Assembly (NCBI RefSeq): GCF_900185725.1
Contig: NZ_FYAU01000016.1
Span: 186,001 to 250,000, forward strand
Direction of reading: 5' to 3'
DNA: 64,000 bases
Origin: Stappia sp. TSB10P1A
GTDB lineage: Bacteria; Pseudomonadota; Alphaproteobacteria; Rhizobiales; Stappiaceae
The translations under genes were made by a program, and so were the position numbers. Within the stretch, counting starts at the first letter, position 1, and each line of letters opens with the position of its first letter. Positions 9,725 to 20,197 of the stretch are shown here, piece after piece. The notes beneath the pieces were generated by a model, which made no database searches, had not been told where the DNA came from, and was given only the letters and a program-made list of their open reading frames with translations.

Positions 9725-9981
9725 TCTGGCAGCAAGGGCGGTCCCGCGCCCGCGCGCAAGGCCGGCCTGGGAGGGGCCGGCGCCGCGTCGCGGGCACCGC
9801 TCCATCTTACGCCCTGCGCCGCCCCATGTTAACTGCCGCCGTCCCCCCGATCACGCAGATGTGGTGCCGCGCCAGTGGACCCGCGAGGCGATTTGCGCCA
9901 AGACTGCCGCTCCGCGCAAGCCGGACGGGCGGCGCCGGACGGGTGCCGTATAAGGCCGGGCAGTTGGAGCAGGTCGCAGCG

Positions 9982-10926
9982 ATGGTCGCGCAGCGCAGGA
10001 CAGTTTTCGCCAATCCTTTCAAGAGCCTCAGCGCCGGCCGCCGCGCGCCCTGCCGCGCGCGCGCCCTCCGTCTGGCGCTGGCCTTGATGCTCGCGCAGGG
10101 CGCCTTTGCCGTCCGCGCCGAGGCCGGCGAGAGCCCGTGGGTAAAGGCCGGGGCGGCCGAGGTCCGTCTCGTCTCCACCGGCCCCGGCGACGCGGCCTCG
10201 CCGTTCGGCGACGCGGCGCTGGAGATCCGCCTGGACGAGGGCTGGCACACCTATTGGCGCTTTCCCGGCGAGGCCGGCATTCCGACCTCGGCGGATTTCG
10301 GCGCCTCGTCCGGCCTTGCCCTCGCGCGGCTGCGCTTTCCCCCGCCGGCGCGCTATTCCGACCCTTACGCCACCTCGCTCGTCTATCACGACCGCATCGT
10401 GCTGCCGATCGACCTTGTGCCGGCGGCCGGCGAGACCGCCCCGGTGCTGCGGGCGCATGTCAGCTTCGGCATCTGCCGGGAGATCTGCGTGCCCGGCGAG
10501 GCGAGCCTCGAACTGCCGCTGGCCGAAGGCGGGCCGGATTTTGCCGCCCGCCTCGCGATTTCCGCCGCAAGGGCCGCCCTGCCGCGGCCGCAGGACGAGG
10601 CGCCGCCGCGCATTGCCGGCATCGAGCACCGGCAGCTCGCCCCGGCCGAGGGCAAGGCACCCCAGAAGGCGCCCCAGGAGACCTTCGTCATCACCGCCGA
10701 GCTCGCCTCGCCCGACGCGCCGGTCGATCTGTTCGCCGAAGGGGCCGACGGCTCCTACAACGGCGTGCCGAGGTTGCTGGAGCGCAACGGCCGGTTCGCG
10801 CGCTTCGCCCTGCCGGCGACCGGCCTTGCCGCCAATGGCGACGGCACCCGCCCGCTGGCGCTGACGCTGGTGGAGGGATCCAGCGCGGTGGAGCACCGCA
10901 TCGACCTGCCGCCGGCCGGCAACTGA
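9982..10926 (+). CDS. DsbD N-terminal-domain protein (periplasmic disulfide protein)
   Basis: A 314-residue exported protein with a basic N-terminus and hydrophobic segment (LALALMLAQGAFAVRAEA) that looks like a cleavable signal. The mature part resembles the periplasmic alpha domain of DsbD: DEGWHTYWRFPGEAGIPT, then SFGICREICVPGE with a Cys pair three residues apart, the likely redox pair. There is no membrane transporter domain and no thioredoxin domain, so the electron donor must be a separate protein. The ATG at 9982 was chosen because it places the signal peptide at the N-terminus; the frame is open further upstream through the repeat array. Confidence 0.82.
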   Translation: MVAQRRTVFANPFKSLSAGRRAPCRARALRLALALMLAQGAFAVRAEAGESPWVKAGAAEVRLVSTGPGDAASPFGDAALEIRLDEGWHTYWRFPGEAGIPTSADFGASSGLALARLRFPPPARYSDPYATSLVYHDRIVLPIDLVPAAGETAPVLRAHVSFGICREICVPGEASLELPLAEGGPDFAARLAISAARAALPRPQDEAPPRIAGIEHRQLAPAEGKAPQKAPQETFVITAELASPDAPVDLFAEGADGSYNGVPRLLERNGRFARFALPATGLAANGDGTRPLALTLVEGSSAVEHRIDLPPAGN

Positions 10927-11043
10927 AAACCCGGTTCCCCGCTCGACGGACGCGCGCGAACACCCTATGTCTCAGGCGGACACGGTGCGGCGTCCTGCCG
11001 CGCCGGGACGCTTCCTTGCTCATTTTCCGGGAGATTTCAGACC

Positions 11044-11529
11044 ATGACGATCCAGGTTGGCGACACGCTGCCCGAGACCAAGTTCAAGATCATGACCGCC
11101 GACGGCCCGGCGGAACGCAGCAGCGCCGAGCTCTTCGGCGGCCGCACCGTGGTGCTCTTCGCCGTTCCCGGCGCCTTCACGCCGACCTGCCACAACAACC
11201 ACCTGCCCGGCTTCCTCGAGCAGGCCGACACGATCCTGTCGAAGGGCGTCGACGAGATCGCCGTCGTCTCGGTCAACGACGTCTTCGTGATGAGCGCCTG
11301 GGCCAAGGCCACCGGCGCCGCGGACAAGATCACCTTCCTCGCCGACGGCAGCGCCGACTTCGCCAAGGCGATCGGCCTGGATCTCGACGCCACGGGCGCC
11401 GGCCTCGGCATCCGCTCCAAGCGCTATGCGATGATCGTCAAGGACGGCAAGGTCACGGCCCTCAACATCGAGGACATGCCGGGCAAGGCCGAGATCTCGG
11501 GCGCCGCCGGCATCCTCGCCGCGCTCTGA
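11044..11529 (+). CDS. Peroxiredoxin, Prx5/type II subfamily
   Basis: A 161-residue thiol peroxidase that reduces hydrogen peroxide and organic peroxides. The signature VPGAFTPTCHNNHLPGF carries the peroxidatic Cys, with the conserved Pro, Thr and downstream Arg of the active site. It is the only cysteine, so reduction by glutaredoxin/glutathione is likely. It has a good ribosome site (gggag). A 10-bp perfect hairpin follows the stop at 11541-11567. Confidence 0.95.
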   Translation: MTIQVGDTLPETKFKIMTADGPAERSSAELFGGRTVVLFAVPGAFTPTCHNNHLPGFLEQADTILSKGVDEIAVVSVNDVFVMSAWAKATGAADKITFLADGSADFAKAIGLDLDATGAGLGIRSKRYAMIVKDGKVTALNIEDMPGKAEISGAAGILAAL

Positions 11530-11540
11530 TCCTGCATCCT

Positions 11541-11567
11541 CGGCCGGAGCCTTTCGCGCTCCGGCCG
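11541..11567 (+). terminator. Stem-loop after the peroxiredoxin gene
   Basis: CGGCCGGAGC (11541-11550) and GCTCCGGCCG (11558-11567) form a perfect 10-bp stem with a 7-base loop, 12 bp after the stop codon. There is no T-run, so it may act as a Rho-assisted terminator or as an mRNA 3' stabiliser. Confidence 0.5.
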
Positions 11568-11629
11568 GGGCTCTCGCCTGCCTCACGCCGACCGAGGGTG
11601 CCAATGGTTCCCGGCTCTCCGGCTTCGCC

Positions 11630-12245
11630 TGCGGCCGGGATGACGTCCTGAGAGAGAAGCACGGCTTCGCATCCCCACAGGTGGTCACCCCGGCCGCGCG
11701 CAAGCGCAGAGCCGGGGCCTATTGGCTGCCAGAGCGGGTGCGAGAATGCTCGGCCCCTCCCCAGCGTCATCCCGCACGCAGCGAAGCGCAGATGCGGGAC
11801 CGGAGAGCCGAGAGCCTATGGGGCGCGCACCCGAACGTCCCCACAACCGCCGTGCCTCCCCGGTCCCGGATCGTCGGCCTTCGGCCTCGTCCGGGACGAC
11901 GGCCTGAGAAAGAGGCACGGCCTCGCATCCTCTCGGCCGTCACACCGGGCGCGCGCTAGCGCGACCCGGTGCCCATTCGTTCCCAGAGCGGTTGCGGGAG
12001 GCGTGTGTCCCTCCTTGCGTCCTCCCGGACGGCGCGTCAGCGCCGAGCCGGGACCGGAGAGCCGAGGGCCTCACGACGGCACTCCCGAACGACCCACGAC
12101 CGCTGTGGCTCGCCGATCCCGGGTCTCGCGATGCTCGCCCGGGAAGACGACCTAGAGGGCGGAGCGAGAGGCGTGGGAGGCACGGCTGAGACAACAGCTC
12201 GCGAGGTTGGCAAAGGCTCGCATCCCCACAGCCGTCACACCGCCC
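11630..12245. repeat. Cluster of decayed REP-like palindromes, no gene
   Basis: The 716-bp gap between the convergent peroxiredoxin and SURF1 genes contains no credible gene. It holds a series of imperfect palindromes with CCCGG-type stems and a loop containing cgaagcgc-like sequence. Clear dyads are CCCCGGC/GCCGGGG (11688-11717), CCCGCA/TGCGGG (11771-11798), GTCCCGGA/TCCGGGAC (11863-11897) and CACCGGG/CCCGGTG (11943-11971). Short phrases such as gtcatcccgcacgcagcgaag and cggagagccga recur at 22879-23975, so this is an older copy of the same repeat family. Confidence 0.75.
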
Positions 12246-13019
12246 CTACGCCTGCGGCGGGCGGCGCGTCTCGCTGCGGGCGAAGGCGATGAACACGCCG
12301 ATCAGCACCAGGCCGAGCCCGTACCAGGTGACCGCGTATTGCAGGTGGTTGTTGCGGAAGGAGACGATCGTCTCGCCCGCCTGCGGCAAGCCGCCCTCGG
12401 GCGTCGCCTCGGCCCTGAGGTCGACGCTGAAGGGGGCGAGCGGCGCATCGTCGATGCCGAGCGAGGCCGCCATCTTCGGCGCCTCGCGCACGAACCAGAC
12501 CCGCGTCTTCGGGTCCGCGTCCAGCGTGAACATGTTGCCGCGCTCGTCGCGCCGCCACAGGCCGGTGATCTCCGCCTCTCCTCCCGGCGGCTCGCTGCCC
12601 GGCCGGCTCTCCGGCAGGCGGCGGGCATCGGGCACGAAGCCGCGATTGACCATCACCACGGGGCCCGCATCGGTGCGGAACGGCGCATAGACCAGATAGC
12701 CCGGCCCGCCGAGGGGTCCGCGCGGTTCGGTGAGCGCCAGATAGTAATAGACCTCGCCGTCAAGAAAGCGGCCGGAAAGCCGCACGGGCCGGTAGTCCCA
12801 GGCGTCGTCGTCGAGCCCGGCCCACGCCTGCGGACCGGGCAGATCGACCGGAGCAAGGCCGACGCGCTCCTCGACCCGCTCGATCAGGGCGAGCTTCCAT
12901 TGCAGCCGCAGGACCTGCCAGGTGCCGAGCGCCATCAGCGCGCAGAACACGATGAAGGCGACGAGGCCCGGCAGCAGCAGGCGGCGGCGTGCGGGCGGGC
13001 TGGACGCGTTACTCGTCAA
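12246..13019 (-). CDS. SURF1-family cytochrome oxidase assembly protein
   Basis: A 257-residue inner-membrane protein needed for assembly of the heme a3/CuB site of aa3-type oxidases. It has the SURF1 layout: an N-terminal membrane helix ending GTWQVLRLQWKLALI, a periplasmic domain with LSGRFLDGE, VMVNRGFVP and FRNNHLQYAVTWYGL, and a C-terminal helix. It overlaps the DUF983 gene by 11 bp and closes the cox operon. Confidence 0.95.
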   Translation of the reverse strand: MTSNASSPPARRRLLLPGLVAFIVFCALMALGTWQVLRLQWKLALIERVEERVGLAPVDLPGPQAWAGLDDDAWDYRPVRLSGRFLDGEVYYYLALTEPRGPLGGPGYLVYAPFRTDAGPVVMVNRGFVPDARRLPESRPGSEPPGGEAEITGLWRRDERGNMFTLDADPKTRVWFVREAPKMAASLGIDDAPLAPFSVDLRAEATPEGGLPQAGETIVSFRNNHLQYAVTWYGLGLVLIGVFIAFARSETRRPPQA

Positions 13020-13404
13020 CCCGTCCCTCCTGCGCGCTGTGCCTGTATTGCTGGGCGATCATCAGCCCCTTGAGCGGACGCAGCATCCCGAGGCCGAGAA
13101 TGAGGGTCAGCGGCAGCCACAGCATCATGTGCAGCCAGATCGGCGGGCGCATCGACACCTCGACCGCCAGCGCCAGGCCGACGACGATGAAGCCGACGAT
13201 CATGATGATGAACACCGCCGGCCCGTCGCCGCTGTCGGCGAAGTCGAAGCTCAGCCCGCAATTGGAGCAGGCCGGCCGCGTCGCCAGATAGCCCTTGAAC
13301 AGGCGGCCCTGGCCGCAGCGCGGGCAGCGCCCGGCAAGGCCGGTGCGCAGCGGATCCTGCGGCGGATAATGCGCGCGGTCGACAGTCGGCTCACTCATCT
13401 GCAT
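13009..13404 (-). CDS. DUF983 zinc-ribbon membrane protein
   Basis: A 131-residue protein with an N-terminal zinc ribbon (CPRCGQG then CSNCG) and two hydrophobic segments (about 64-83 and 92-110). DUF983 genes accompany cox operons across alphaproteobacteria; an assembly role is inferred from that neighbourhood only. The start shown reads MQMSEP; the second Met, two codons later, is equally possible. It overlaps the SURF1 gene. Confidence 0.92.
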   Translation of the reverse strand: MQMSEPTVDRAHYPPQDPLRTGLAGRCPRCGQGRLFKGYLATRPACSNCGLSFDFADSGDGPAVFIIMIVGFIVVGLALAVEVSMRPPIWLHMMLWLPLTLILGLGMLRPLKGLMIAQQYRHSAQEGRVDE

Positions 13405-13442
13405 CGCGCTCCTGGCGCAGTTTTCCCGGCCCCGGAATGGGG

Positions 13443-13985
13443 TCAGGGACGGATCTCGATCGGCGTGCCGTTGGGGACGAGACGCCAGATCTCCTCGATT
13501 TCCTCGTTGGTGACGGCAATGCAGCCGTCGGTCCAGTCGGCATAGTGATGCAGCGCGCCGAGCCAGCCGAGCCCGTTGCGCAGGCCGTGGATCATGATCA
13601 TCCCGCCCGGCTCCTCGCCGCGCTCGGCGGCCCGCCGGCGATCGGCCGCGTCCGGATAGGAGATGTGCAGCGACAGGTGATAGGCGCTTTGCGGGTTGCG
13701 CCAGTCGATGGTGTAGCGCCCTTCCGGCGTGCGCCCGTCGCCCTCGCGCTGCTTGGGACCGACCGGGTCGCGGCCGAGCGCGATCGTGTAGCTCTTCAGC
13801 ACCGTACCGGCCGCATCGACCAGGTGCAGGCGGCGCTCGGCCTTTTCGACGAGGACCGTCTCGACCGGACCTGTCTGGACCGAGACTTTCTCGGCTGGCA
13901 CCGGCGCGCCGGCGAAAGCGGCGTCCGCGGCGACGCCAGCCGCCGCGGACAGGATCAGGGCCGCCGCGATGATGCGGAGGCGCAT
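13443..13985 (-). CDS. L,D-transpeptidase-like (YkuD fold) secreted protein
   Basis: A 180-residue protein with a signal peptide (IIAAALILSAAAGVAADAAFA) and a YkuD catalytic domain. The visible motif is IMIHGLRNGLG followed by DWTDGCIAVTNEEIEEIW, supplying the His and Cys of the active site. The residue after the Cys region is Ala rather than the usual Arg, as in the YafK subgroup, so it may cut peptidoglycan-linked proteins rather than cross-link peptides. It lies 15 bp after ctaE and 38 bp before the DUF983 gene, inside the cox operon, where no obvious role is known. Confidence 0.9.
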   Translation of the reverse strand: MRLRIIAAALILSAAAGVAADAAFAGAPVPAEKVSVQTGPVETVLVEKAERRLHLVDAAGTVLKSYTIALGRDPVGPKQREGDGRTPEGRYTIDWRNPQSAYHLSLHISYPDAADRRRAAERGEEPGGMIMIHGLRNGLGWLGALHHYADWTDGCIAVTNEEIEEIWRLVPNGTPIEIRP

Positions 13986-14000
13986 GGCGTCAGCCTTCCG

Positions 14001-14861
14001 TCAGTGGCCCGGACCGGCCGCCCAGACATAGATCGAGACGAACAGGAACAGCCAGACCACGTCGACGAAGTGCCAGTACCAGGCCGCCGCCTCGAAGCCG
14101 AAATGCTTCTGCGGGGTGAACTGGCCGATCGAGGCGCGGATCAGGCAGACCACCAGGAAGATGGTGCCGACGATGACATGGAAGCCGTGGAAGCCGGTCG
14201 CCATGTAGAAGGTCGCGCCATAGATCGAGCCGGAGAAGCCGAAGGCCGCATGGCTGTACTCATAGGCCTGGACGATCGAGAACAGCACGCCGAGCAGCAC
14301 CGTCAGCGTCAGGCCCCACTTCAGCCCCTCGCGGTCGTTGTGCAGCAGGGCGTGGTGCGCCCAGGTCACCGTGGTGCCGGAGGTCAGCAGGATCAACGTG
14401 TTGAGCAGCGGCAGGTGCCAGGGATCGAAGGTCTCGATGCCCACCGGCGGCCAGACGCCGCCGGTCGCCTCGACACGGGCGAACTGCGCCGCTTCGCCGG
14501 TGAACAGCGAGGCGTCGAAGAAGGCCCAGAACCAGGCGACGAAGAACATCACCTCCGAGGCGATGAACAGCAGCATGCCGTAGCGCAGGTGAAGCTGCAC
14601 CACCGGGGTGTGGTCGCCGGCCAGCGATTCGCGGATGGTGTCGCGCCACCAGCCGAACATCACATAGAGCACGAGCAGCGTGCCGACGGCGAAGATGCCC
14701 CAGCCGGACAGATCCATGCCGAACAGCAGGAAGTCGTTGCCCTGGGTGTAGCGGAACAGGCCGACCGCGCCGAGCGCCATGATGAAGGCGCCGATGCCGC
14801 CGAGGAACGGCCAGGGGCTCGGATCGACGATGTGGTAGTCGTGGTTCTTGGCATGCGCCAT
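14001..14861 (-). CDS. ctaE: Cytochrome c oxidase subunit III
   Basis: A 286-residue integral membrane subunit of the aa3 oxidase with seven predicted helices. Family landmarks are [18 protein letters not shown] near the N-terminus, the Glu-containing segment [21 protein letters not shown] and the C-terminal [27 protein letters not shown]. The ATG giving [10 protein letters not shown] was chosen because it matches the family N-terminus. It follows ctaG by 51 bp. Confidence 0.97.
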   Translation of the reverse strand: MAHAKNHDYHIVDPSPWPFLGGIGAFIMALGAVGLFRYTQGNDFLLFGMDLSGWGIFAVGTLLVLYVMFGWWRDTIRESLAGDHTPVVQLHLRYGMLLFIASEVMFFVAWFWAFFDASLFTGEAAQFARVEATGGVWPPVGIETFDPWHLPLLNTLILLTSGTTVTWAHHALLHNDREGLKWGLTLTVLLGVLFSIVQAYEYSHAAFGFSGSIYGATFYMATGFHGFHVIVGTIFLVVCLIRASIGQFTPQKHFGFEAAAWYWHFVDVVWLFLFVSIYVWAAGPGH

Positions 14862-14912
14862 GGGTACACTCCCCCGATTATAGTCATGCCGCCGTCGGGC
14901 GGGCCTGCGCAC

Positions 14913-15590
14913 TCACATGCGGTTGCTTGGATCCGGCGTCACGGCAGGGGCCGCTGCCACCGGCGTTTCAGGTCCCTTTGCAGGGTAGAAGGTGTAGGAG
15001 AGCGTGATCTCCTTGACATGCTTCAGGCTCTTGTCGTCGTCCATCGCCGGATCGACGAAGAACACCACCGGCATCTCGACGGACTCGCCGGCAGCGAGCG
15101 GCTGCTCGGTGAAGCAGAAGCATTCCAGCTTGTTGAAATAGATGCCGGCCTCGAACGGCGTCACGTTGAACACCGAGGTGCCGACGGTCGGCGCGGCGGA
15201 GCGGTTGGTCGCCACATAGGCGGTCTGCCGGCTCTCGCCCATGCGCAGGGTGATCGAGCGCTGCTGCGGGCCGAAGGACCAGGGCAGGGCCGAATTGACG
15301 TTGCCGTCGAAGCGCACGGTGATCGTGCGGTCGATGATCGTGCCGGTCGGCGCGTCGGCGCGCTGGGTGGTGCCGCCATAGCCGGTGACCTGGCAGAACA
15401 GCTCATACAGAGGCACGGCGGCATAGGCGGCGCCGGTCATCATCGCCACGGCGCCGAGCACCGCCACCGCGATCCGCCGGTTCTTGCGGGCGAGATCCCC
15501 CGCCGCAAGATTGGCCGCGCGCGCCCGCGCGGCGTCGGACGTCTCGATACCGGCGGTATCGGTGCCGGAGATGTCGGTCTCTCGCGTCAT
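14913..15590 (-). CDS. ctaG: Cytochrome c oxidase copper-assembly protein (Cox11)
   Basis: Delivers copper to CuB of subunit I. The 225-residue product has one N-terminal membrane helix (VAVLGAVAMMTGAAYAAVPLY) with the Cys-bearing LFCQVTGYGGTTQ after it, and the copper-binding KLECFCFTEQPL motif in the periplasmic domain. Placed between the small CoxF-like gene and ctaE, as in other alphaproteobacterial cox operons. Confidence 0.97.
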   Translation of the reverse strand: MTRETDISGTDTAGIETSDAARARAANLAAGDLARKNRRIAVAVLGAVAMMTGAAYAAVPLYELFCQVTGYGGTTQRADAPTGTIIDRTITVRFDGNVNSALPWSFGPQQRSITLRMGESRQTAYVATNRSAAPTVGTSVFNVTPFEAGIYFNKLECFCFTEQPLAAGESVEMPVVFFVDPAMDDDKSLKHVKEITLSYTFYPAKGPETPVAAAPAVTPDPSNRM

Positions 15591-15618
15591 GCGGGCGTCC
15601 TTTCCTCTCCTGGATCCG

Positions 15619-15777
15619 TCACAAGGGACGATTGAGCACGGCCGGTCCCATCTTGACCAGCGTGATCACGTAGAACAGCAGGATCAGCCCGGCGATGGTC
15701 AGGCCGATGGCGATCGAGCGCTTGCGCTGGCGCCGCTTCTGCTCTTCCGTCGGGCGGATGCCGTCGTCGTCGCTCAC
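15619..15777 (-). CDS. Small one-helix membrane protein of the cox operon (CoxF-like)
   Basis: A 52-residue protein starting at a GTG which overlaps the ctaB stop codon (GTGA). It has an acidic N-terminus, a basic patch ([11 protein letters not shown]) and one hydrophobic helix ([20 protein letters not shown]), so it should sit in the inner membrane with the basic side in the cytoplasm. Small proteins in this position between ctaB and ctaG are annotated CoxF in related genomes. Function is not established. The short length and GTG start make it easy to miss. Confidence 0.82.
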   Translation of the reverse strand: MSDDDGIRPTEEQKRRQRKRSIAIGLTIAGLILLFYVITLVKMGPAVLNRPL

Positions 15778-16721
15778 AGCCAGCCTCCCGCGATCAGCCG
15801 CGCGGCGATGCTGTCGGCGAGCAGCAGCGCGAAGATCAGGAACAGGTAGACCAGCGAGAAGGCGAACAGCCGCACCGCCGCCTTGCGCGCGGCATCGCCC
15901 TCGCGCCTGGCATGGACGCGGACGGCATACCAGACGAAGGCGATCCCGAGCGCGGCGGCGGCAACGCCATAGGCGAGCGAGGCAAAGCCCAGCAGCGCCG
16001 GGGCGACGCCGATCGGCGCCAGCAGCACGGAATAGACCAGGATCTGCGTACGCGTCGCATCCTCGCCAGCGACGACGGGCAGCATCGGCACGCGGGCGGC
16101 CTCGTAGTCGCCGCGCTTGAACAGCGACAGCGCCCAGAAATGCGGCGGCGTCCACATGAAGATGATCAGGAACAGGACGATGCTTTCCACCGACACGGTG
16201 CCGGTGACGGCGGCCCAGCCGATCATCGGGGGGAAGGCGCCGGCGGCGCCGCCGATGACGATGTTCTGCGGCGTCGAGCGCTTCAGCCACATCGTGTAGA
16301 CGACGGCATAGAAGAAGATGGTGAAGGCCAAGAGGCCGGCGGCCAGCCAGTTGACGGCAAGGCCGAGCACCAGCACCGAGAAGGCGGCGAGCGTCAGGCC
16401 GAAGGCCAGCGCCTCCTCGCCCGTGACCTTGCCGGCCGGGATCGGGCGGCGGGCGGTGCGCGACATGATCGCGTCGATGTCGGCGTCGTACCACATGTTC
16501 AGCGCGCCCGAGGCGCCGGCCCCGACGGCGATGCACAGGATCGCGACGGCGCCGAGCACGGGATGGATGCCGCCGGGGGCGATCAAGAGCCCGACCAGCG
16601 CGGTGAAGATGACGAGCGACATCACCCGCGGCTTCAGCAGCGCCAGGTAGTCGCCGACATCGCCCTGTCCGCCATGGGCGGCGGTCTCGAGCCTGCGGTC
16701 CTGGTAATCTGCGAGCGACAT
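15774..16721 (-). CDS. ctaB: Protoheme IX farnesyltransferase (heme O synthase)
   Basis: Adds farnesyl to heme B to make heme O, the first step to heme A for the oxidase. The 315-residue polytopic protein has the UbiA-type Asp-rich motifs: [21 protein letters not shown] in the first loop, and the conserved [19 protein letters not shown] in the second. The stop overlaps the GTG of the small CoxF-like gene. About 150 bp separate it from ctaD. Confidence 0.97.
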   Translation of the reverse strand: MSLADYQDRRLETAAHGGQGDVGDYLALLKPRVMSLVIFTALVGLLIAPGGIHPVLGAVAILCIAVGAGASGALNMWYDADIDAIMSRTARRPIPAGKVTGEEALAFGLTLAAFSVLVLGLAVNWLAAGLLAFTIFFYAVVYTMWLKRSTPQNIVIGGAAGAFPPMIGWAAVTGTVSVESIVLFLIIFMWTPPHFWALSLFKRGDYEAARVPMLPVVAGEDATRTQILVYSVLLAPIGVAPALLGFASLAYGVAAAALGIAFVWYAVRVHARREGDAARKAAVRLFAFSLVYLFLIFALLLADSIAARLIAGGWL

Positions 16722-16874
16722 GTGTCTTCCCGGTTCTGTCTCGTGCGTCCCGCCCTCGCGGAGCGGTCTCTCAAGCGTCTGTTTGGCACGCCCGTTCGGC
16801 CTGTCTGCCTGGGCGTCTGTTGGGGCGGCCGCGCCGGGGTGCCGGCGCGGCCTGTCTTGCGTGAGCTGGCGCGA

Positions 16875-18488
<1,614 letters not shown>

Positions 18489-18596
18489 TTAGAGAATTTT
18501 ACCTCGGCCCGGGCGACCGGGGACAAGCCCGGCGCGATCCCGATCCGATCCGAATCCGGCGGCGTGCGGGGAGAAGCCCTCGCACGCCTTGCATGA

Positions 18597-19520
18597 TCAG
18601 CGCGCGGCGACGGCCAGCGAACCGGAGACCGGAGCGGCGGCGGTGCCGGCCGGCTTTTCCAGCGTCGCCATCAACTGGCGGGTCGCCTCCTCGACGTTCT
18701 CCTTGGCGGCTTCCGCCCAGGCCTCGTACTGCGCCTCCTCGACCACCCGGATGGCGATCGGCATGAAGGCGTGGTCCTTGCCGCAAAGCTCAGAGCACTG
18801 GCCGTAGAAGATGCCGGTCTGCTTGGCGTTGAACCAGGTCTCGTTCAGGCGGCCGGGGATCGCGTCCATCTTCACGCCGAAGGCCGGCATGGCGAAGGAA
18901 TGCATCACGTCGGCGGCGGTGATCTGCAGGCGGACGGTCTTGCCGACCGGCACGATCACCTCGTTGTCGACGGCGAGCAGGCGCGGATACTCCTCGATCG
19001 GCCGGCCGAACTCGGCGGCACGCTCGGCGCGCTCGGCGTCCTCGCGCAGCATGATCGATTCGAAGACGACGTTCTCCATGCCCTCGTCGGTGTATTCGTA
19101 GCCCCAGTACCACTGGTAGCCGGTCACCTTGATGGTCATGTCGTATTCGGGAATCTCGATCTGCTTGTAGAGCAGGCGGAACGAGGGAATGGCGATCATC
19201 ACCAGCACCAGGATCGGGACCAGCGTCCACACCACCTCGATCAGGGTGTTGTGGGAGGTCCGCGACGGCGTCGGGTTGGCCTTGGAGTTGAAGCGCAGGA
19301 TGCACCACACCAAGAGGGCCAGCACGAAGAGGGTGATGATCGTGATGATCACCAGCGTGAAATCGCTGAACCAGGTGATGTCTTCCATCACTTCCGTGGC
19401 GGCGGGCTGGAAGCCCATCTGCCAGGGTGTCGGCTGGGCGGCCGACGCCGCACCGGCAAAGGCGAGCGGGGCGAGCGCCGCCGCCGCAATCTTCGTCAGA
19501 CGCTTGACCAGTCCTGTCAC
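18597..19520 (-). CDS. ctaC: Cytochrome c oxidase subunit II
   Basis: Receives electrons from cytochrome c at the CuA centre. The 307-residue product has a signal segment, two membrane helices and a periplasmic cupredoxin domain with VTGYQWYWGYEY and the CuA-binding GQCSELCGKDHAFMPIAIRVV. The C-terminal 35 residues are an extra Ala-rich tail. First gene of the cox operon; the 677-bp gap upstream holds an FNR/FixK-like site at 19809-19822. Confidence 0.98.
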   Translation of the reverse strand: MTGLVKRLTKIAAAALAPLAFAGAASAAQPTPWQMGFQPAATEVMEDITWFSDFTLVIITIITLFVLALLVWCILRFNSKANPTPSRTSHNTLIEVVWTLVPILVLVMIAIPSFRLLYKQIEIPEYDMTIKVTGYQWYWGYEYTDEGMENVVFESIMLREDAERAERAAEFGRPIEEYPRLLAVDNEVIVPVGKTVRLQITAADVMHSFAMPAFGVKMDAIPGRLNETWFNAKQTGIFYGQCSELCGKDHAFMPIAIRVVEEAQYEAWAEAAKENVEEATRQLMATLEKPAGTAAAPVSGSLAVAAR

Positions 19521-20197
19521 GTCCGTGCTCCCTTCCTGATCCCGCCGGCCGACTTCGCCTTAGCGGAATCCATGTCCTGTCTCAAACGACGCCGCGCCGT
19601 GCCCCGGCGCCCCGTCCTGTCGGTCCCGTCATTCCGGTCCCGCCGATCCGGTCCCGGCAGGCCTGCCTCGCGGGCCGGCCTGCTGATCCGTTTCCGGGTC
19701 CATCCTCTTTCCGGGGCATCCTCTCCGGCGCCTGCCGCCGCTAGCCTATCGCATGTCGGCGTGGCCGGAAGGGGCGTCAAAACGCCGCAAGGGCGAATTG
19801 ACCCCGGTTTGATCGATGTCAAAGTCGGCCTGAAAAACCATAAGCTGGCGCGTTGCGCAATCCAGTAGTTTCGTGAATGCCCAAATTCCGGCCAATTCCT
19901 CGCCACCCTTCCGGCGGTGCCGTTCGGGCCGCTTCGACTGACGACTTTCGCGAAAGCGGGGACGGCCGGGCGGTTTCGCCTTGAAATCGACCTTTCCAGG
20001 GCCGACAAAGCGGTTCGTGCGCTGTTTTGCGCGAATCAGGCGAGGATCGCCGAGCCCTGATCGTGGCCGCTGCCAGCGTCCCGCGGGACAGGCGCCGCCC
20101 GGATCACGCGAAGACCGGGAACCGAAAGATCGGGAAACCGAACAACCGGGAAACCGGCCAGGGAATTGTACCGCTGCGAACCTACGGAGTCTCGCCC
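19521..20197. other. Long divergent intergenic region between ctaC and the IalB-family gene
   Basis: No convincing gene is present in these 677 bp; open frames on both strands have Arg/Pro-rich translations with no conserved features. It must hold promoters for both the cox operon and the IalB-family gene. The recognisable elements are an FNR-like dyad at 19809-19822 and a small dyad GGCGT/ACGCC near 19776-19792. Confidence 0.6.
19809..19822. promoter_or_regulatory. FNR/FixK-like binding site
   Basis: TTGATCGATGTCAA is a dyad of the form TTGAT-N4-GTCAA, one base from the consensus TTGAT-N4-ATCAA used by FnrL/FixK-type regulators. It lies 289 bp upstream of ctaC and about 375 bp upstream of the IalB-family gene. 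Oxygen control of the oxidase would be sensible, but the distance is long and no good -10 was found at the expected spacing. The site is seen; its function is inferred. Confidence 0.45.

Noticed and set aside
19517-20008. A 163-codon minus-strand frame upstream of ctaC
   Set aside because: Arg/Pro-rich translation without features; it overlaps the putative FNR-like site and lies where the cox promoter should be.
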